Position numbers and translations under genes: made by a program. 25,202 nt of DNA, taken from the IMG/VR virus record IMGVR_UViG_3300046003_002228, positions 1 to 25,202 of that record; one strand, written 5' to 3'. The notes under the pieces are model-generated. The model was not told the origin of the DNA and made no database searches. It saw only the letters and a list, made by a program, of their open reading frames with translations. Each line of letters starts with the position of its first letter. The stretch's first letter is position 1. Origin of the DNA: a virus. This document shows, one piece after another, positions 1 through 9,300 of the stretch.

Positions 1-2
1 AA

Positions 3-737
3 TCAAACCCAGGTTTTAACGACATTGTCGACTCTGAAGATTTTGAGTCTTCGGTGCTTAGAACACCAGAAGCAGAATTTCGAACTAAGCGAACTAACTG
101 CTTTGTTTCAACAGCTACTGCTTGGCTCCCTACCGGAAGCTGGGACGCATTGGTTGACAAGGACAGAGTGCCAATGCAAGGTGAAGACGTCATTCTCGCA
201 TTCGATGGAGCCTTTTCTAACGACTCTACAGCACTAATTGCGTGGCTTGTAGGTTCTGAAAAACCACATTTAATGGTTGTAGGACTATGGGAAAGACCAC
301 TTGATGCGGATCAAGCGTGGCATGTGCCTGTTGCAGAGGTCGAAAAGACTATTATTGACACTTGCAGAGACGGTAGATTTAACGTAAAAGAGATTGTTTT
401 CGATCCTGCACGATGGAATAGAACCTTTATGGTACTAGATGAAGATGGTTTACCGTGCGTTTCGTATCCAAACTCAGCAGAACGTATGGTTCCTGCTACA
501 CAAAAGTTCTATGAAGCTGTAGTCAATCAGTCATTTACACATGATGGCGATGAACGTCTTGCACGACATGTGGCTAACTGCGTGACAAAACAATCTTCAC
601 GTGGAGTCATGGTTGCTAAGGCTTCATCTAGAAGAAAAGTAGATGCTGCTGTTGCTTCCATTTTTGGTTATGACCGAGCAACACAACCTCCTGCACCTAA
701 AGAACCAGTTGCAAAATATTTCTCAATACAAGTATGA
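3..737 (+). CDS. terL: Terminase large subunit, C-terminal part (5' end outside window)
   Basis: This is the DNA-packaging motor subunit that cuts the concatemer; only the RNase H-like nuclease half is present because the frame is open to the left edge. The three acidic positions expected of this nuclease fold are visible: Asp in FDGAFSND (codon at 204), Asp in VFDPARW (codon at 402) and Asp in RRKVDAAVA (codon at 642). The stretch before the nuclease (TPEAEFRTKRTNCF ... WLP) looks like the usual linker from the ATPase domain, whose Walker motifs must lie upstream. The GTG at 54 is internal and is not a real start. Assignment rests on family pattern recognition and on the position at the head of a structural cluster. 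No small terminase subunit was found beside it. Confidence 0.9.
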   Translation, partial: SNPGFNDIVDSEDFESSVLRTPEAEFRTKRTNCFVSTATAWLPTGSWDALVDKDRVPMQGEDVILAFDGAFSNDSTALIAWLVGSEKPHLMVVGLWERPLDADQAWHVPVAEVEKTIIDTCRDGRFNVKEIVFDPARWNRTFMVLDEDGLPCVSYPNSAERMVPATQKFYEAVVNQSFTHDGDERLARHVANCVTKQSSRGVMVAKASSRRKVDAAVASIFGYDRATQPPAPKEPVAKYFSIQV

Positions 738-745
738 GGAGCATC

Positions 746-886
746 ATGAAAAAACTTGATTTTGCTTTATTAACAGAATTGGCAGGAGTAATTCTTGTCG
801 CCATTGGGGTTGGCATGTTCTCAGTTCCTCTTGCCCTTATAACGGTAGGCGGATTTCTTATTTGGGCTACAGAAAAGGCTAATTGA
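746..886 (+). CDS. Small two-helix membrane protein (46 aa)
   Basis: This 46-residue ORF begins MKKLDFALL, 9 nt after the terminase stop, with a GAGGAG-like ribosome site at about 736-741. Almost all of it is hydrophobic: one segment at about residues 8-24 and another at about 27-41, ending in the polar tail ATEKAN. It is therefore very probably an inner-membrane protein with two short helices. Its stop overlaps the next ATG by one base (TGATG), so the two are translationally coupled. No function can be assigned. It lies far from the lysis cassette, which argues mildly against a holin role. Confidence 0.6.
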   Translation: MKKLDFALLTELAGVILVAIGVGMFSVPLALITVGGFLIWATEKAN

Positions 887-1233
887 TGACCGCTGGTATT
901 TACAATACAACCATTGATCAAGGTTCTATATGGTCAGTTGTACTAGTTTACACTGATTCTAACGACGCACCTGTCAATTTAACTGGCTATACCGCGGCCA
1001 TGCAACTACGTCAGAACTATAATTCTACTACTGCTGACCTTACTTTAACTACAGCAAACGGTGGTATTACTATTGTTGGTGCTACTGGTACTATTACAAT
1101 CACAGCAACAGCTACTCAAACAGGTCTGCTTGATTCAGGTTTTTATGTTTATGATTTAGAATTAACTTCAGGTTCTAACATTTCTCGTCTTATCCAAGGT
1201 CAATTAACAGTTGCAGAGCAGGTGACACGATAA
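886..1233 (+). CDS. Conserved phage structural-type protein upstream of fibre
   Basis: The protein is 115 aa from the ATG at 886; the TTG at 883 is an alternative that overlaps the upstream stop more deeply. It starts [16 protein letters not shown] and has the pattern of a widespread small phage protein: an N-terminal strand, then [11 protein letters not shown], then [19 protein letters not shown] near the C-terminus, ending in a VAEQVTR-like tail. The alternating Thr/Val content suggests a beta-sandwich. Relatives I recall typically sit directly before collagen-like or fibre genes, as here (TAATG overlap with the next gene), so it is plausibly a fibre-attachment or head/tail decoration protein. 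That role is inference. Confidence 0.6.
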   Translation: MTAGIYNTTIDQGSIWSVVLVYTDSNDAPVNLTGYTAAMQLRQNYNSTTADLTLTTANGGITIVGATGTITITATATQTGLLDSGFYVYDLELTSGSNISRLIQGQLTVAEQVTR

Positions 1234-2882
1234 TGGCAGCCAATAAAGTCACCGTAAACGAAACTAATAACACAGTTGAAATTACAGCACCAGGTCCTCA
1301 AGGCGCACAAGGACCTACTGGTCCTACAGGTTCTATCGGTGCAACAGGTCCAACAGGATCTACTGGACCTACAGGTTCTCAAGGCATTCAAGGTGTTACC
1401 GGTCCTACAGGAGCGCAAGGAATCCAAGGCGTTACAGGGCCAACTGGACCTCAAGGTGTAACCGGTCCTACTGGACCGCAAGGAGTTACAGGACCGACAG
1501 GCCCTACAGGAGCTCAAGGCGTTCAGGGCGAAACCGGTCCGACAGGACCACAAGGAATTCAAGGTCCAACCGGTCCGACAGGACCTCAAGGAATACAGGG
1601 TGAAACTGGACCAACGGGACCGACCGGTGCACAAGGTATTCAGGGAGTTACTGGACCAACTGGTCCGCAAGGTATTCAAGGTTTTACTGGTCCAACTGGC
1701 TCTACAGGAGCGGCATCTACAGTAACAGGTCCGACAGGATCTACTGGCCCTCAAGGAATTCAAGGCGTTCAAGGTATTCAAGGAATTGAAGGACCAACTG
1801 GTCCATTAGGTCCTACAGGATCTACAGGACCAACTGGAGCAGCCTCGACTGTGACAGGTCCAACAGGAGCATCAGGACCAACAGGTCCGCAAGGTGTTTC
1901 TGGACCTACAGGACCAACTGGATCTGCTGGAACAGATGGCGATCGCTATCACACTACATCTACAACTTCTTTAACTATTGCTCCAAACGGTCAAATAACT
2001 CTTACTACAGTTGATCTTTATCTTGATTACTCAACAGCTCAAAGTGTAATTATTGCGTACGATATAAATAATCATATGCATGGTGAAGTTGTTTCGTATA
2101 ATCCAGCAACTGGAAGTCTTGTAGTTGATCTTAAAAGCAAAACAGGATCAGGCACATATGCTTCTTGGGAAATAAATCTTGCTGGCGCAGTGGGTATTCA
2201 AGGCGCAACTGGAGCAACAGGTCCAACTGGTGCAACAGGAATTCAAGGATCAACAGGTCCAACTGGAGCAATCGGTGCAACTGGTCCTACTGGTTCAACT
2301 GGTTTAACTGGAGATACTGGACCTACAGGTGCACAAGGCATTCAAGGAATCCAAGGTGTGCAAGGAATTCAAGGCGTAACAGGTCCGACAGGTCCGCAAG
2401 GACAAACTGGACCGACAGGTGCTCAGGGAATTCAAGGAGAAGTTGGTTCAACTGGACCAACTGGTCCCCAAGGAATCCAAGGATCAACTGGGCCAACAGG
2501 TCCGCAGGGAAACCAAGGTGTCCAAGGAGTAACTGGACCAACAGGACCTCAAGGAATTGAAGGCGTGACTGGTCCCACCGGTCCTCAGGGCATTCAAGGA
2601 ATTCAAGGAGTCACCGGTCCGACCGGTCCACAAGGAATAGAAGGTCCGACAGGACCGACCGGAGCAACTGGCGCAGCATCAACGGTTACTGGACCAACTG
2701 GCTCAACAGGACCAACCGGATCAACAGGTCCAACAGGTGCGACAGATCCAATTGTAAATTACATAAGCGGTGGGGCAAATGCTTCTGGAATTACAGGAGA
2801 TGTTATTTATAATTCGGGATTATCAAATGCAAATAGTTGGACGTACACCATCGACGCCGGTGGATCAACTACAACCTTCTAA
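1233..2882 (+). CDS. Collagen-like tail fibre protein 1 (549 aa)
   Basis: Residues 1-20 ([16 protein letters not shown]) resemble the start of phage collagen-like fibres. Residues 21 to about 233 are Gly-X-Y triplets dominated by GPTGPTG, GPQGIQG and GVTGPTG. A non-collagen domain follows at about 235-320, then a second collagen block at about 321-504, and a short C-terminal domain (505-549) with repeated Gly/Ser/Thr. The [10 protein letters not shown] motif recurs and also occurs in the next fibre. Such triplets form a trimeric triple helix, so the product is probably a flexible fibre ending in a receptor-binding or trimerisation tip. Thr in the Y position is typical of bacterial collagens that cannot hydroxylate Pro, and these threonines could be O-glycosylation targets. 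Anti-frame ORFs across the gene are repeat artefacts. Confidence 0.88.
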   Translation: MAANKVTVNETNNTVEITAPGPQGAQGPTGPTGSIGATGPTGSTGPTGSQGIQGVTGPTGAQGIQGVTGPTGPQGVTGPTGPQGVTGPTGPTGAQGVQGETGPTGPQGIQGPTGPTGPQGIQGETGPTGPTGAQGIQGVTGPTGPQGIQGFTGPTGSTGAASTVTGPTGSTGPQGIQGVQGIQGIEGPTGPLGPTGSTGPTGAASTVTGPTGASGPTGPQGVSGPTGPTGSAGTDGDRYHTTSTTSLTIAPNGQITLTTVDLYLDYSTAQSVIIAYDINNHMHGEVVSYNPATGSLVVDLKSKTGSGTYASWEINLAGAVGIQGATGATGPTGATGIQGSTGPTGAIGATGPTGSTGLTGDTGPTGAQGIQGIQGVQGIQGVTGPTGPQGQTGPTGAQGIQGEVGSTGPTGPQGIQGSTGPTGPQGNQGVQGVTGPTGPQGIEGVTGPTGPQGIQGIQGVTGPTGPQGIEGPTGPTGATGAASTVTGPTGSTGPTGSTGPTGATDPIVNYISGGANASGITGDVIYNSGLSNANSWTYTIDAGGSTTTF

Positions 2883-2903
2883 CAAAGAGAGAAAGAAGCC
2901 ACT

Positions 2904-3584
2904 ATGACAGCAAGACTCCAAAACCGCCGAGACACGGCAGCAAACTGGACAGCAAATAATCCAACACTTGCTCAGGGTGAACTTGGTCTTGAAACAGATA
3001 CCGCTAAGTTTAAGATGGGTGATGGCACTACTGCCTGGAATTCACTTGCATATGCCTATGCAGCTGGAGCAACAGGTCCAACCGGTCCTACCGGTCCAAC
3101 TGGCGCAGCTTCCACTGTTACCGGTCCGACTGGTGCGGAAGGTGCAACAGGTCCAACTGGCGCAGCTTCAACAGTAACAGGTCCAACCGGTCCTACCGGT
3201 CCAACTGGTTCCGCATCCACGGTTACCGGTCCTACCGGTCCAACTGGCGCAACAGGCCCAACTGGTGCCACAGGCCCTGGCCTTTTGGTTGGTTTCAGCC
3301 CACAAACAGGCAACTACACTCTTGCAATCGGAGATCTTAATGAACTGGTCACAGTTAATGCGGCCGCTACCGTTACAGTTCCACCTTCAGTGTTTGCTGC
3401 CAATGACCAAATCCACGTTCAACAAATCGCCGCTGGCCAGATTACTTTTGCGCAAGGCGCAGGTGTTACGATTACATCAACTGGTGCAACTGCATCTGCT
3501 CCTAAAACAAGGGCACAATATTCAGCTTGTACTGTGATTTGTACAGCTTCAAACACATTTACTATCGTAGGAGATATTGCATAA
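2904..3584 (+). CDS. Collagen-like fibre protein 2 with Mtd-type N-terminal domain (226 aa)
   Basis: Residues 5 to about 50 ([20 protein letters not shown], then a [17 protein letters not shown] block) match the repeat-like domain found at the start of many phage fibres and of the major tropism determinant N-terminal family. Collagen triplets run from about 55 to 125, again with [10 protein letters not shown] modules. The C-terminal 100 residues are a beta-rich globular domain starting [15 protein letters not shown], of the kind found at fibre tips. AAGAGAG-like spacing before the ATG is modest (CAAAGAGAGAAAG). The protein is probably a second fibre or a partner of fibre 1. Shared collagen cassettes suggest duplication or recombination between the two genes. 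Confidence 0.82.
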   Translation: MTARLQNRRDTAANWTANNPTLAQGELGLETDTAKFKMGDGTTAWNSLAYAYAAGATGPTGPTGPTGAASTVTGPTGAEGATGPTGAASTVTGPTGPTGPTGSASTVTGPTGPTGATGPTGATGPGLLVGFSPQTGNYTLAIGDLNELVTVNAAATVTVPPSVFAANDQIHVQQIAAGQITFAQGAGVTITSTGATASAPKTRAQYSACTVICTASNTFTIVGDIA

Positions 3585-3585
3585 C

Positions 3586-5298
3586 ATGCCTATTATCGGG
3601 ATTATTGCTAGTCAAAACTATCCTAGAGTCTTAAATGTTGACTACTTAGTTGTAGCTGGCGGCGGCGCTGGTTCTTATGCTACACAAGGCGGTGGTTCAG
3701 GCGGCGGTGGTGCTGGTGGTTTGCGTTCAACCGTTACTGCAAGTGGTGGAACTCCAGGAACAGTAGAAACAGCTGTTAATTTGGCTAATGCTTCTTCTTA
3801 TATTGTTACAGTTGGTGCTGGTGGTAGCGCAGTTACTGGTTCATTCCCTACAAGTGGCACTAACTCATCAATTAGTGGAGTTGGTATCACTACAATTACA
3901 TCAATAGGTGGCGGTGCTTCAGCTATTGCTGGAACTGTAAATGCAGTATCAGGCGGTTCTGGTGGCGGCGGTGCTTATCAGAGCAGTGGTGGTAGCGGAA
4001 CTCCCAATCAAGGTTTTGGTGGCGGTAATGGTTCACCTTCGGGCAGTCCATTCCCTGGCGCTGGCGGCGGTGGTGCTGGTGGAACAGGTACCAATGGCGC
4101 AGGAAGCACAGGAGGCAGTGGCGGTAACGGAGTTGCAACACTTATTTCAGGCCCATCTGCAACTTATGCAGGTGGCGGTGGTGGCGGTTGGCGTTCTGGC
4201 GGTTCTGGTGGAACTGGCGGTAGTGGTGGTGGTGGTAATGGTGGAGAAGCTTCTGGCAATCCTGGTGGCACAAATACCGGTGGTGGTGGTGGTGGGGCTG
4301 CTGATTCTAATGGCGGCGGTAATGGTGGTTCAGGTGTTGTTGTGGTGCGTTATGCAGGTACAACCCAAAAAGCTTATGGGGGAAGTGTAACTACATATGG
4401 CGGAAATACAATCCATACATTTACTCAATCAGGCATTTTTTATACAAACAATATTGGAAGTCCAAAGGCAACTGGTGGTGATATTTCAACCGACGGTGTT
4501 TATTGGATTCACACATTTAGATTGTCAGGTTCATTTATTCCTAATCAGACAGTTGCTTCAGAAGTATTATGCGTTGCCGGTGGTGGCGGTTGTAATGCTG
4601 CTTCTGGTGCTTCTGGTGGATCAGGTGGCGGTGGCCTTCTTGATGGTTCAAAAACTTTTACAGCAAGAACTTACACCGTAGTTGTAGGCGCAGGTGGTAC
4701 AGGTTCAACTGCTACAAATACTGACAATTACACTCGTGGTATTGATTCAAGTATTGCGGGTTCAGACATTACTACTATTGTTGCTAACGGTGGCGGAGTT
4801 GGTTCGCGCAATGGCGTAACTGGCCTAAACGGTGGTTCAGGTGGCGGTGCTGGTGGGTATGTAAACAATGGTTCTAACCGACCAAATACAGCCGCCACGC
4901 AAGGAAATGTAAGCGGATTAACTGGCTATGGTTTTACTGGTGGTTCCGCTTCTCCCTCAGACGTTGGTGCCTATGGTGGTTCGGGCGGTGGTGGAGCAGG
5001 TGGTCTTGGTCAAAACTGCACAAACAGTGTTGGTGGAAACGGTGGCATCGGCTATCTCTCTTCTATTAGTGGTTCTTCTACTTATTATGCTGGCGGCGGT
5101 GCAGGCGGTTTTGAAAATGCCAATACTGTTGGCGCTATTGGTGGTGCTGGTGGTGGAGGCAATGGAGCAACCAATTTAACTAGTGCACAACGTGGCGCAC
5201 CAAATACTGGTGGTGGCGCAGGCGGTTCGTGTGGTACTTTCACATCGCCAAATGTTTCTGGTGGTTCAGGCATAGTAATAATCAGGTATCCAATCTAA
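3586..5298 (+). CDS. Glycine-rich phage adhesin / fibre tip protein (570 aa)
   Basis: The ATG at 3586 follows the upstream stop by one base; a TTG at 3577 would add three residues and sits very close to an AGGAG at 3569. After a short N-terminus come two long glycine-rich modules. The first (about 18-258) opens VDYLVVAGGGAG and closes GVVVVRYAG; the second (about 325-570) opens SEVLCVAGGGGC and closes GIVIIRYPI. Each has many runs of three to six Gly with small residues. This is the pattern of the glycine-rich domain of phage adhesins, whose runs can stack as polyglycine II helices (T4-like gp38 adhesins are the structural precedent). I infer a receptor-binding tip. The internal linker (YGGNTIHTFTQSG, VYWIHTFRLSG) contains two related beta motifs. 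Confidence 0.75.
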   Translation: MPIIGIIASQNYPRVLNVDYLVVAGGGAGSYATQGGGSGGGGAGGLRSTVTASGGTPGTVETAVNLANASSYIVTVGAGGSAVTGSFPTSGTNSSISGVGITTITSIGGGASAIAGTVNAVSGGSGGGGAYQSSGGSGTPNQGFGGGNGSPSGSPFPGAGGGGAGGTGTNGAGSTGGSGGNGVATLISGPSATYAGGGGGGWRSGGSGGTGGSGGGGNGGEASGNPGGTNTGGGGGGAADSNGGGNGGSGVVVVRYAGTTQKAYGGSVTTYGGNTIHTFTQSGIFYTNNIGSPKATGGDISTDGVYWIHTFRLSGSFIPNQTVASEVLCVAGGGGCNAASGASGGSGGGGLLDGSKTFTARTYTVVVGAGGTGSTATNTDNYTRGIDSSIAGSDITTIVANGGGVGSRNGVTGLNGGSGGGAGGYVNNGSNRPNTAATQGNVSGLTGYGFTGGSASPSDVGAYGGSGGGGAGGLGQNCTNSVGGNGGIGYLSSISGSSTYYAGGGAGGFENANTVGAIGGAGGGGNGATNLTSAQRGAPNTGGGAGGSCGTFTSPNVSGGSGIVIIRYPI

Positions 5299-5310
5299 CA
5301 AGGGGGCAAC

Positions 5311-5511
5311 ATGAAAGACAACGTTACAAAGATCAAAGAAACCAAAACAACACAGTGTTTTAGCTATGAAGTTACAATGTTGGTGCACATAATCGCAGAC
5401 GACGAAAAAGATGCTAGAGCACAACTTGACGAAAAAGGCGGGATAGTCACAAAGCGAGAAGTTAAGTTATTAAACAGCGCCGTTCTTTATGGCGAAAAGG
5501 AGAAAAACTAA
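5311..5511 (+). CDS. Small hypothetical protein (66 aa)
   Basis: The start is well supported by AAGGGGG at 5300-5306. The product is polar and charged, with a predicted strand-helix-strand feel (CFSYEVTMLVHIIADDEKDARAQLDEKGG). I do not recognise a family. The stop TAA overlaps the next ATG by one base (TAATG at 5509-5513), which ties it to the following gene. It may be a chaperone or accessory factor for the preceding adhesin, by position only. The 15 nt AATCTAACAAGGGGG that contains the upstream stop and this ribosome site recurs identically before the tail assembly chaperone gene. Confidence 0.6.
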   Translation: MKDNVTKIKETKTTQCFSYEVTMLVHIIADDEKDARAQLDEKGGIVTKREVKLLNSAVLYGEKEKN

Positions 5512-5846
5512 TGGGTCACTACGCAAAAGTTGAAGAAGGAATCGTTACGCAAGTAATTGTGGCTGATGGTCCTGATTGGTGCGAGCAAAACCTTGGTGGT
5601 GAATGGGTGCAAACCTCTTATAACACTTTCGGTGGCGTACACTCAGGTGGCAAGTTTCCAATCCACAAGAACTATGCTGGGATTGGTTACACATTTGATG
5701 GAATAGGTTTCGCAGCGCCACAACCATTTGCTTCTTGGACAAAGAACGCAGAAACGTACCTTTGGGAAGCCCCAACCGCGATGCCAACAGAGGGCGGTCC
5801 CTACAAGTGGGACGAAGACACACTTTCTTGGATTGAATTAGACTAA
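5511..5846 (+). CDS. Conserved phage protein, fibre-region type (111 aa)
   Basis: The sequence starts MGHYAKVEEGIVTQVIVAD and contains WVQTSYNTFGGVHSGG, KNYAGIGYTFD, and a C-terminal WEAPTAMPTEGGPYKWDEDT motif. This arrangement is familiar from small proteins in cyanophages, pelagiphages and other environmental tailed phages, where they lie near structural or fibre genes. Family versions are usually somewhat longer between the QVIVA and QTSYN motifs. The C-terminal PxPxxGxxYxWxE pattern resembles the tail of fibre-associated proteins. Function is unknown; a virion-associated or fibre-assembly role is inferred from neighbours. It is coupled to the preceding gene by a one-base overlap. Confidence 0.7.
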   Translation: MGHYAKVEEGIVTQVIVADGPDWCEQNLGGEWVQTSYNTFGGVHSGGKFPIHKNYAGIGYTFDGIGFAAPQPFASWTKNAETYLWEAPTAMPTEGGPYKWDEDTLSWIELD

Positions 5847-5866
5847 TACACAAGGTCGGGGGACCA

Positions 5867-6928
5867 ATGAAGATCGCAGTTTACACAATCGCACTCAACG
5901 AACAAGCCTTTGTCGAACGCTGGTACAAAAGTGCAAAAGAGGCCGATTATCTTCTTATTGCCGATACAGGATCAACTGACCTAACAGTTAAATATGCCAA
6001 AAATCTAGGCATAAACGTGATCCAAATAGGTATTAAGCCGTGGCGTTTTGACGATGCAAGAAATGCAGCTTTAGCAGCTCTTCCTCTTGACATAGATTAC
6101 TGCATAGCTTTAGATATGGATGAAGAACTTCAAGTTGGCTGGCGCAAAGAACTAGAATCTTTAGAATCCAGAATTACTAGACCAAGATACAAATACACTT
6201 GGTCATGGAATCCAGATGGATCACCTGGTTTAACTTATGGCGGAGATAAGATCCATTCTAGAAAAAACTACAGATGGAAACATCCTGTACATGAAGTTTT
6301 AACTTGCACGACTAATGAAGTGCAAGAATGGACAAAGTTAGAAATACATCATCATCCAGATGATACTAAATCTAGAGGTCAATACTTTGAGTTACTCGCT
6401 CAGTCTGTAATAGAAGATCCATCAGATGATCGAAATTGTTTTTATAACGCTCGAGAACTATTCTTTCACAATAAGTGGACAGAAGCAATTAAAGAGTTCA
6501 AGCGTCATTTAAGTCTTCCTAAAGCTCAGTGGAAACCTGAGCGAGCAGCATCAATGAGATACCTGGCTAAAATGGAAGAGTTTGAAAGAGAATCTTGGTT
6601 ACTAAAAGCAATTGCAGAATCTCCTAATAGTCGAGAACCTAGAGTTGATCTTGCTCAGCATTACTACTCAAAAAGCATGTGGCTAGATTGTTACGCAAAT
6701 GCTCATGCCGCTCTACGAATTGTAGAACAACCGCTTGAGTATCTTGTAGAATCAGATGCTTGGGGATATTTGCCTCATGATCTTGTAGCGATCGCATGTT
6801 ACAATATGGACAAATTAGACGAAGCAATAGAACATGGCAAGAAAGCTGTCGAACTAGCACCTTGGATTGATAGACTTAAAGAAAATCTAACTTTTTATAA
6901 AGAAGTACCCACCATGAAAGGCAACTAA
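5867..6928 (+). CDS. Family 2 glycosyltransferase with C-terminal TPR-like helices (353 aa)
   Basis: The N-terminal GT-A fold is clear: TIALNEQAFVERW (residues 7-19, with the NE that starts GT2 nucleotide-sugar sites), ADTGSTDLT (32-40), WRFDDARNAAL (59-69) and the metal-binding ALDMDEEL (81-88, a DxD-type motif). From about residue 200 the protein is all helical with repeated A/L/Y spacing (KWTEAIKEFKRHL, LDCYANAHAAL, DEAIEHGKKAVEL), as in TPR repeats that bind protein acceptors. Ribosome site is CGGGGGA at 5856-5862. Its place between fibre genes and portal suggests that it modifies virion proteins in the host cytoplasm. Sugar donor and acceptor cannot be read from sequence. Its stop abuts the portal start directly. 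Confidence 0.85.
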   Translation: MKIAVYTIALNEQAFVERWYKSAKEADYLLIADTGSTDLTVKYAKNLGINVIQIGIKPWRFDDARNAALAALPLDIDYCIALDMDEELQVGWRKELESLESRITRPRYKYTWSWNPDGSPGLTYGGDKIHSRKNYRWKHPVHEVLTCTTNEVQEWTKLEIHHHPDDTKSRGQYFELLAQSVIEDPSDDRNCFYNARELFFHNKWTEAIKEFKRHLSLPKAQWKPERAASMRYLAKMEEFERESWLLKAIAESPNSREPRVDLAQHYYSKSMWLDCYANAHAALRIVEQPLEYLVESDAWGYLPHDLVAIACYNMDKLDEAIEHGKKAVELAPWIDRLKENLTFYKEVPTMKGN

Positions 6929-8374
6929 ATGAGTCTATCGAATAGACTGCGTAAATCAGGAGAAAAAAGATACAACAATCAGTATCTTGAACCTTTTTTA
7001 CCTGGTCGTAATTTATATGCAACTCCAGCCGGTGTAGAAGTAAACTCTGATAGTGCAATTCGTATGTCAACTGTTTATGCTTGCGTAAGACTACTAGGTG
7101 ACACTATTAGTTCTTTGCCACTTTCCGCTTATGTCCGTCGTGGACGTTCTAGAATAAATTACGCATCAGTTTACGGTGAAATGCCTGCATGGATTAACAA
7201 ACCAAATCCTGATTCAACTCGTTTAGAGTTTTATGAGCAAGTAATTTCTTCTCTAAACCTTCATGGTAATGCATTCATTTTAACCGTACGTGACGAAATT
7301 GGCGACGTTCAAGAGCTTTATTGCATAAACCCACTGCAGGTTCGTATTCGTCGTCCTGATCCAATGGGTGAAATTGAATACATAGTTACTATAGGACAAA
7401 ATGCTCAAGATCCTGTAAATCAATTTTATGATAATGCACAGCCATTTGACCCATCTTCAGTTAAAACTATGGTTCTAACAAAAAATGAAATCTTGCATAT
7501 ACCTATGTTTAGACTACCTGGACAACTACTTGGACTTGGTCCTATTGCAGCAGCTCGCATTACTTTAGGTTCTGCTATGGCCGCGGAAGTTTATGCAGCA
7601 AGTTATTTTGGAAATGCAGCAAATCCTGGTGGAGTTATTGAATCTCCAGGTGAAATGACTGAAGAACAAGCTGCTGATATTGCTCGTAACTGGAATATGT
7701 CGCACACAGGACCTTATCGTGCGGGAAAACTTGGCATTTTAACTAGCGGTGCAACATTTAAGCCACTTACTCTAAATGCTGCAGATGCACAACTTCTAGA
7801 AGTACGTCGATTTGGTGTAGAAGAAATTGCTAGACTATTCCGTGTACCTGTATCTTTACTTGGTCACCCTGTTGCAGGAGCAATGTCATTTGCATCTGTT
7901 GAAGCTCAGAACTTATCATTTGTCCAACACTCTTTAAGACCTTTACTTGAAAGACTAGAACAAGCACTATCACCATTGCTTCCTGAGTCAGATGGATTTA
8001 TTAAGTTTAATCTAGACGCTTTGCTACGTGGAACAACATTAGAACGCTATGATGCCTATACAAAAGGTCTGCGTGAAGGTTTCTTAAGTCTAAATGATGT
8101 CCGTTATGTAGAAGATCTTGCACCTCTTGGAGAGTCTGGAGATCAATACCGTGTTCCGTTACAAAATATTGATGCAGCAGATGCAAAAGATGTTGGCTTA
8201 AACCTACGCGCCGATATTGCAGCCAAGTTAATTCAAGTAGGTTTTGATCCAAAATCAGTAATTGATGCTGTTGGTTTACCTGAAATGAATCACACAGGTT
8301 TGCCTTCAAATCAATTGCAACCAATTTCAACAATAGATCCAATAGATCCTAAAGCAGCATACGAGGTGGAGTAG
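6929..8374 (+). CDS. Portal protein, HK97 family (481 aa)
   Basis: Twelve copies of the portal form the DNA channel at one vertex of the capsid. Family hallmarks are present: SAIRMSTVYACVRLLGDTIS near residue 42, NKPNPDSTRLEFYEQVISSL, GNAFI, HIPMFRLPGQLLGLGPIAAA, and the EEIARLFRVPVSLLG block followed by AMSFASVEAQNLSFVQHSLRP, where the SxE-xxNLxFxxxxLxP pattern is diagnostic. Length is typical of the family. It is followed immediately by protease and capsid genes, the canonical order. The ATG directly abuts the glycosyltransferase stop without an intergenic spacer. Confidence 0.95.
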   Translation: MSLSNRLRKSGEKRYNNQYLEPFLPGRNLYATPAGVEVNSDSAIRMSTVYACVRLLGDTISSLPLSAYVRRGRSRINYASVYGEMPAWINKPNPDSTRLEFYEQVISSLNLHGNAFILTVRDEIGDVQELYCINPLQVRIRRPDPMGEIEYIVTIGQNAQDPVNQFYDNAQPFDPSSVKTMVLTKNEILHIPMFRLPGQLLGLGPIAAARITLGSAMAAEVYAASYFGNAANPGGVIESPGEMTEEQAADIARNWNMSHTGPYRAGKLGILTSGATFKPLTLNAADAQLLEVRRFGVEEIARLFRVPVSLLGHPVAGAMSFASVEAQNLSFVQHSLRPLLERLEQALSPLLPESDGFIKFNLDALLRGTTLERYDAYTKGLREGFLSLNDVRYVEDLAPLGESGDQYRVPLQNIDAADAKDVGLNLRADIAAKLIQVGFDPKSVIDAVGLPEMNHTGLPSNQLQPISTIDPIDPKAAYEVE

Positions 8375-8406
8375 TGTTGAATGAAGAGAAAGACTCAAGG
8401 AGCAAA

Positions 8407-9186
8407 ATGAAAAAAATCGAACGACGCACATATACTGTGCAAGATGTTGAAACTCGGGCAGATGACGATGGAAAGCTACGCTTGTCAGGATATGCAGCAA
8501 AGTTTGATAGTCCTAGCGTCCCACTACCATTCGTTGAAACAATTGCTCAAGGTGCATTTAGAAAAACATTAACAGAAATACCTGATGTCCGATTACTAGT
8601 TAATCATGAAGGACTTCCATTAGCTCGTACTAAAAATGGTACAATGACGCTAATTGAAGATGACATTGGATTAAGATTTGATGCTGAATTAGCAGATACT
8701 CAAGAAGCAAGAGATCTACATGCTCTTATTGCTAGAGGCGACGTAGATCAGATGAGTTTTGCGTTCCGTGTAATTAGACAAAAGTGGAATGAAGACCGCA
8801 CTATGCGTGTTTTGACTGAAGTATCATTAGCCGATGGAGATGTCTCAGTAGTTACTTATCCAGCTTATCCAGCAACATCAGTTGAAGCCCGTGAACATCT
8901 AAAAAATGCTATTGATGCTGTCAAAGAAGGACGAGAAATATCTGGAGATTCTTTACTAGTTCTAAAAAGCATTTTTGAAGATCTAAGTGAAGGCCATGAC
9001 TATGTAATGAAGTCAGTAGAACTAATGGCTCAATTACTAGGAAATCAAGAAGTAGTTGCAGCAGACGATATGGAAGATTCTGATTACATGGAAGATGAAG
9101 AAGACAAAGACTTAATTGAAGAGGTTTCTGTACCAAGATCTATATCTCTTCGTCTAGCAAAAGCAATAGTAAACAACACAAAATAA
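8407..9186 (+). CDS. Prohead maturation protease, HK97 gp4-like (259 aa)
   Basis: This serine protease trims capsid delta domains during head maturation. Visible motifs are LSGYAAKFDS (about 27-36), FVETIAQGAF, LLVNHEG with the catalytic His (about 67), and DVDQMSFAF with the catalytic Ser (about 117). The C-terminal third is charged and ends with an acidic tract (DDMEDSDYMEDEEDKD) that could serve scaffolding. I chose ATG 8407 because AAGGAG lies at 8397-8402 and the protein then begins MKKIERRTY, as in relatives. A GTG at 8374, overlapping the portal stop, would add 11 residues and remains possible. Confidence 0.93.
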   Translation: MKKIERRTYTVQDVETRADDDGKLRLSGYAAKFDSPSVPLPFVETIAQGAFRKTLTEIPDVRLLVNHEGLPLARTKNGTMTLIEDDIGLRFDAELADTQEARDLHALIARGDVDQMSFAFRVIRQKWNEDRTMRVLTEVSLADGDVSVVTYPAYPATSVEAREHLKNAIDAVKEGREISGDSLLVLKSIFEDLSEGHDYVMKSVELMAQLLGNQEVVAADDMEDSDYMEDEEDKDLIEEVSVPRSISLRLAKAIVNNTK

Positions 9187-9300
9187 TATTCTGTTAGCAA
9201 ATAGTTAACAGATACCGAAGTCGGAGCGAGACTCACACCCCAAAAGCGCCGTGATGCTTATCGCCACCACCTCGATTAAACTCATAAGGAGCAGAATACA
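9187..9300 (+). other. Untranslated leader before the capsid gene
   Basis: This 114-nt gap is unusually long for this window. It holds a weak 6-bp inverted repeat (CTGTTA at 9191-9196, TAACAG at 9206-9211), a GC-richer stretch, and a good ribosome site TAAGGAG just before the capsid ATG. The 13 nt AGCGCCGTGATGC occurs here (9245-9257) and again inside the capsid gene (9326-9338), 81 nt apart and in the same reading frame. No convincing promoter was found. It may set the high expression of the capsid gene through RNA structure. Confidence 0.4.

Noticed and set aside
1290-2750. Repeat array that might be taken for a CRISPR or minisatellite
   Set aside because: The repeats vary in length by multiples of 9 nt, keep the reading frame and encode Gly-X-Y triplets, so they are coding collagen repeats with no constant repeat-spacer pattern.
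1200-3313. Long ORFs on the minus strand and in other frames across the collagen-like genes
   Set aside because: They are low-complexity by-products of the GPT/GPQ repeat codons, without ribosome sites, and lie entirely inside convincing genes.
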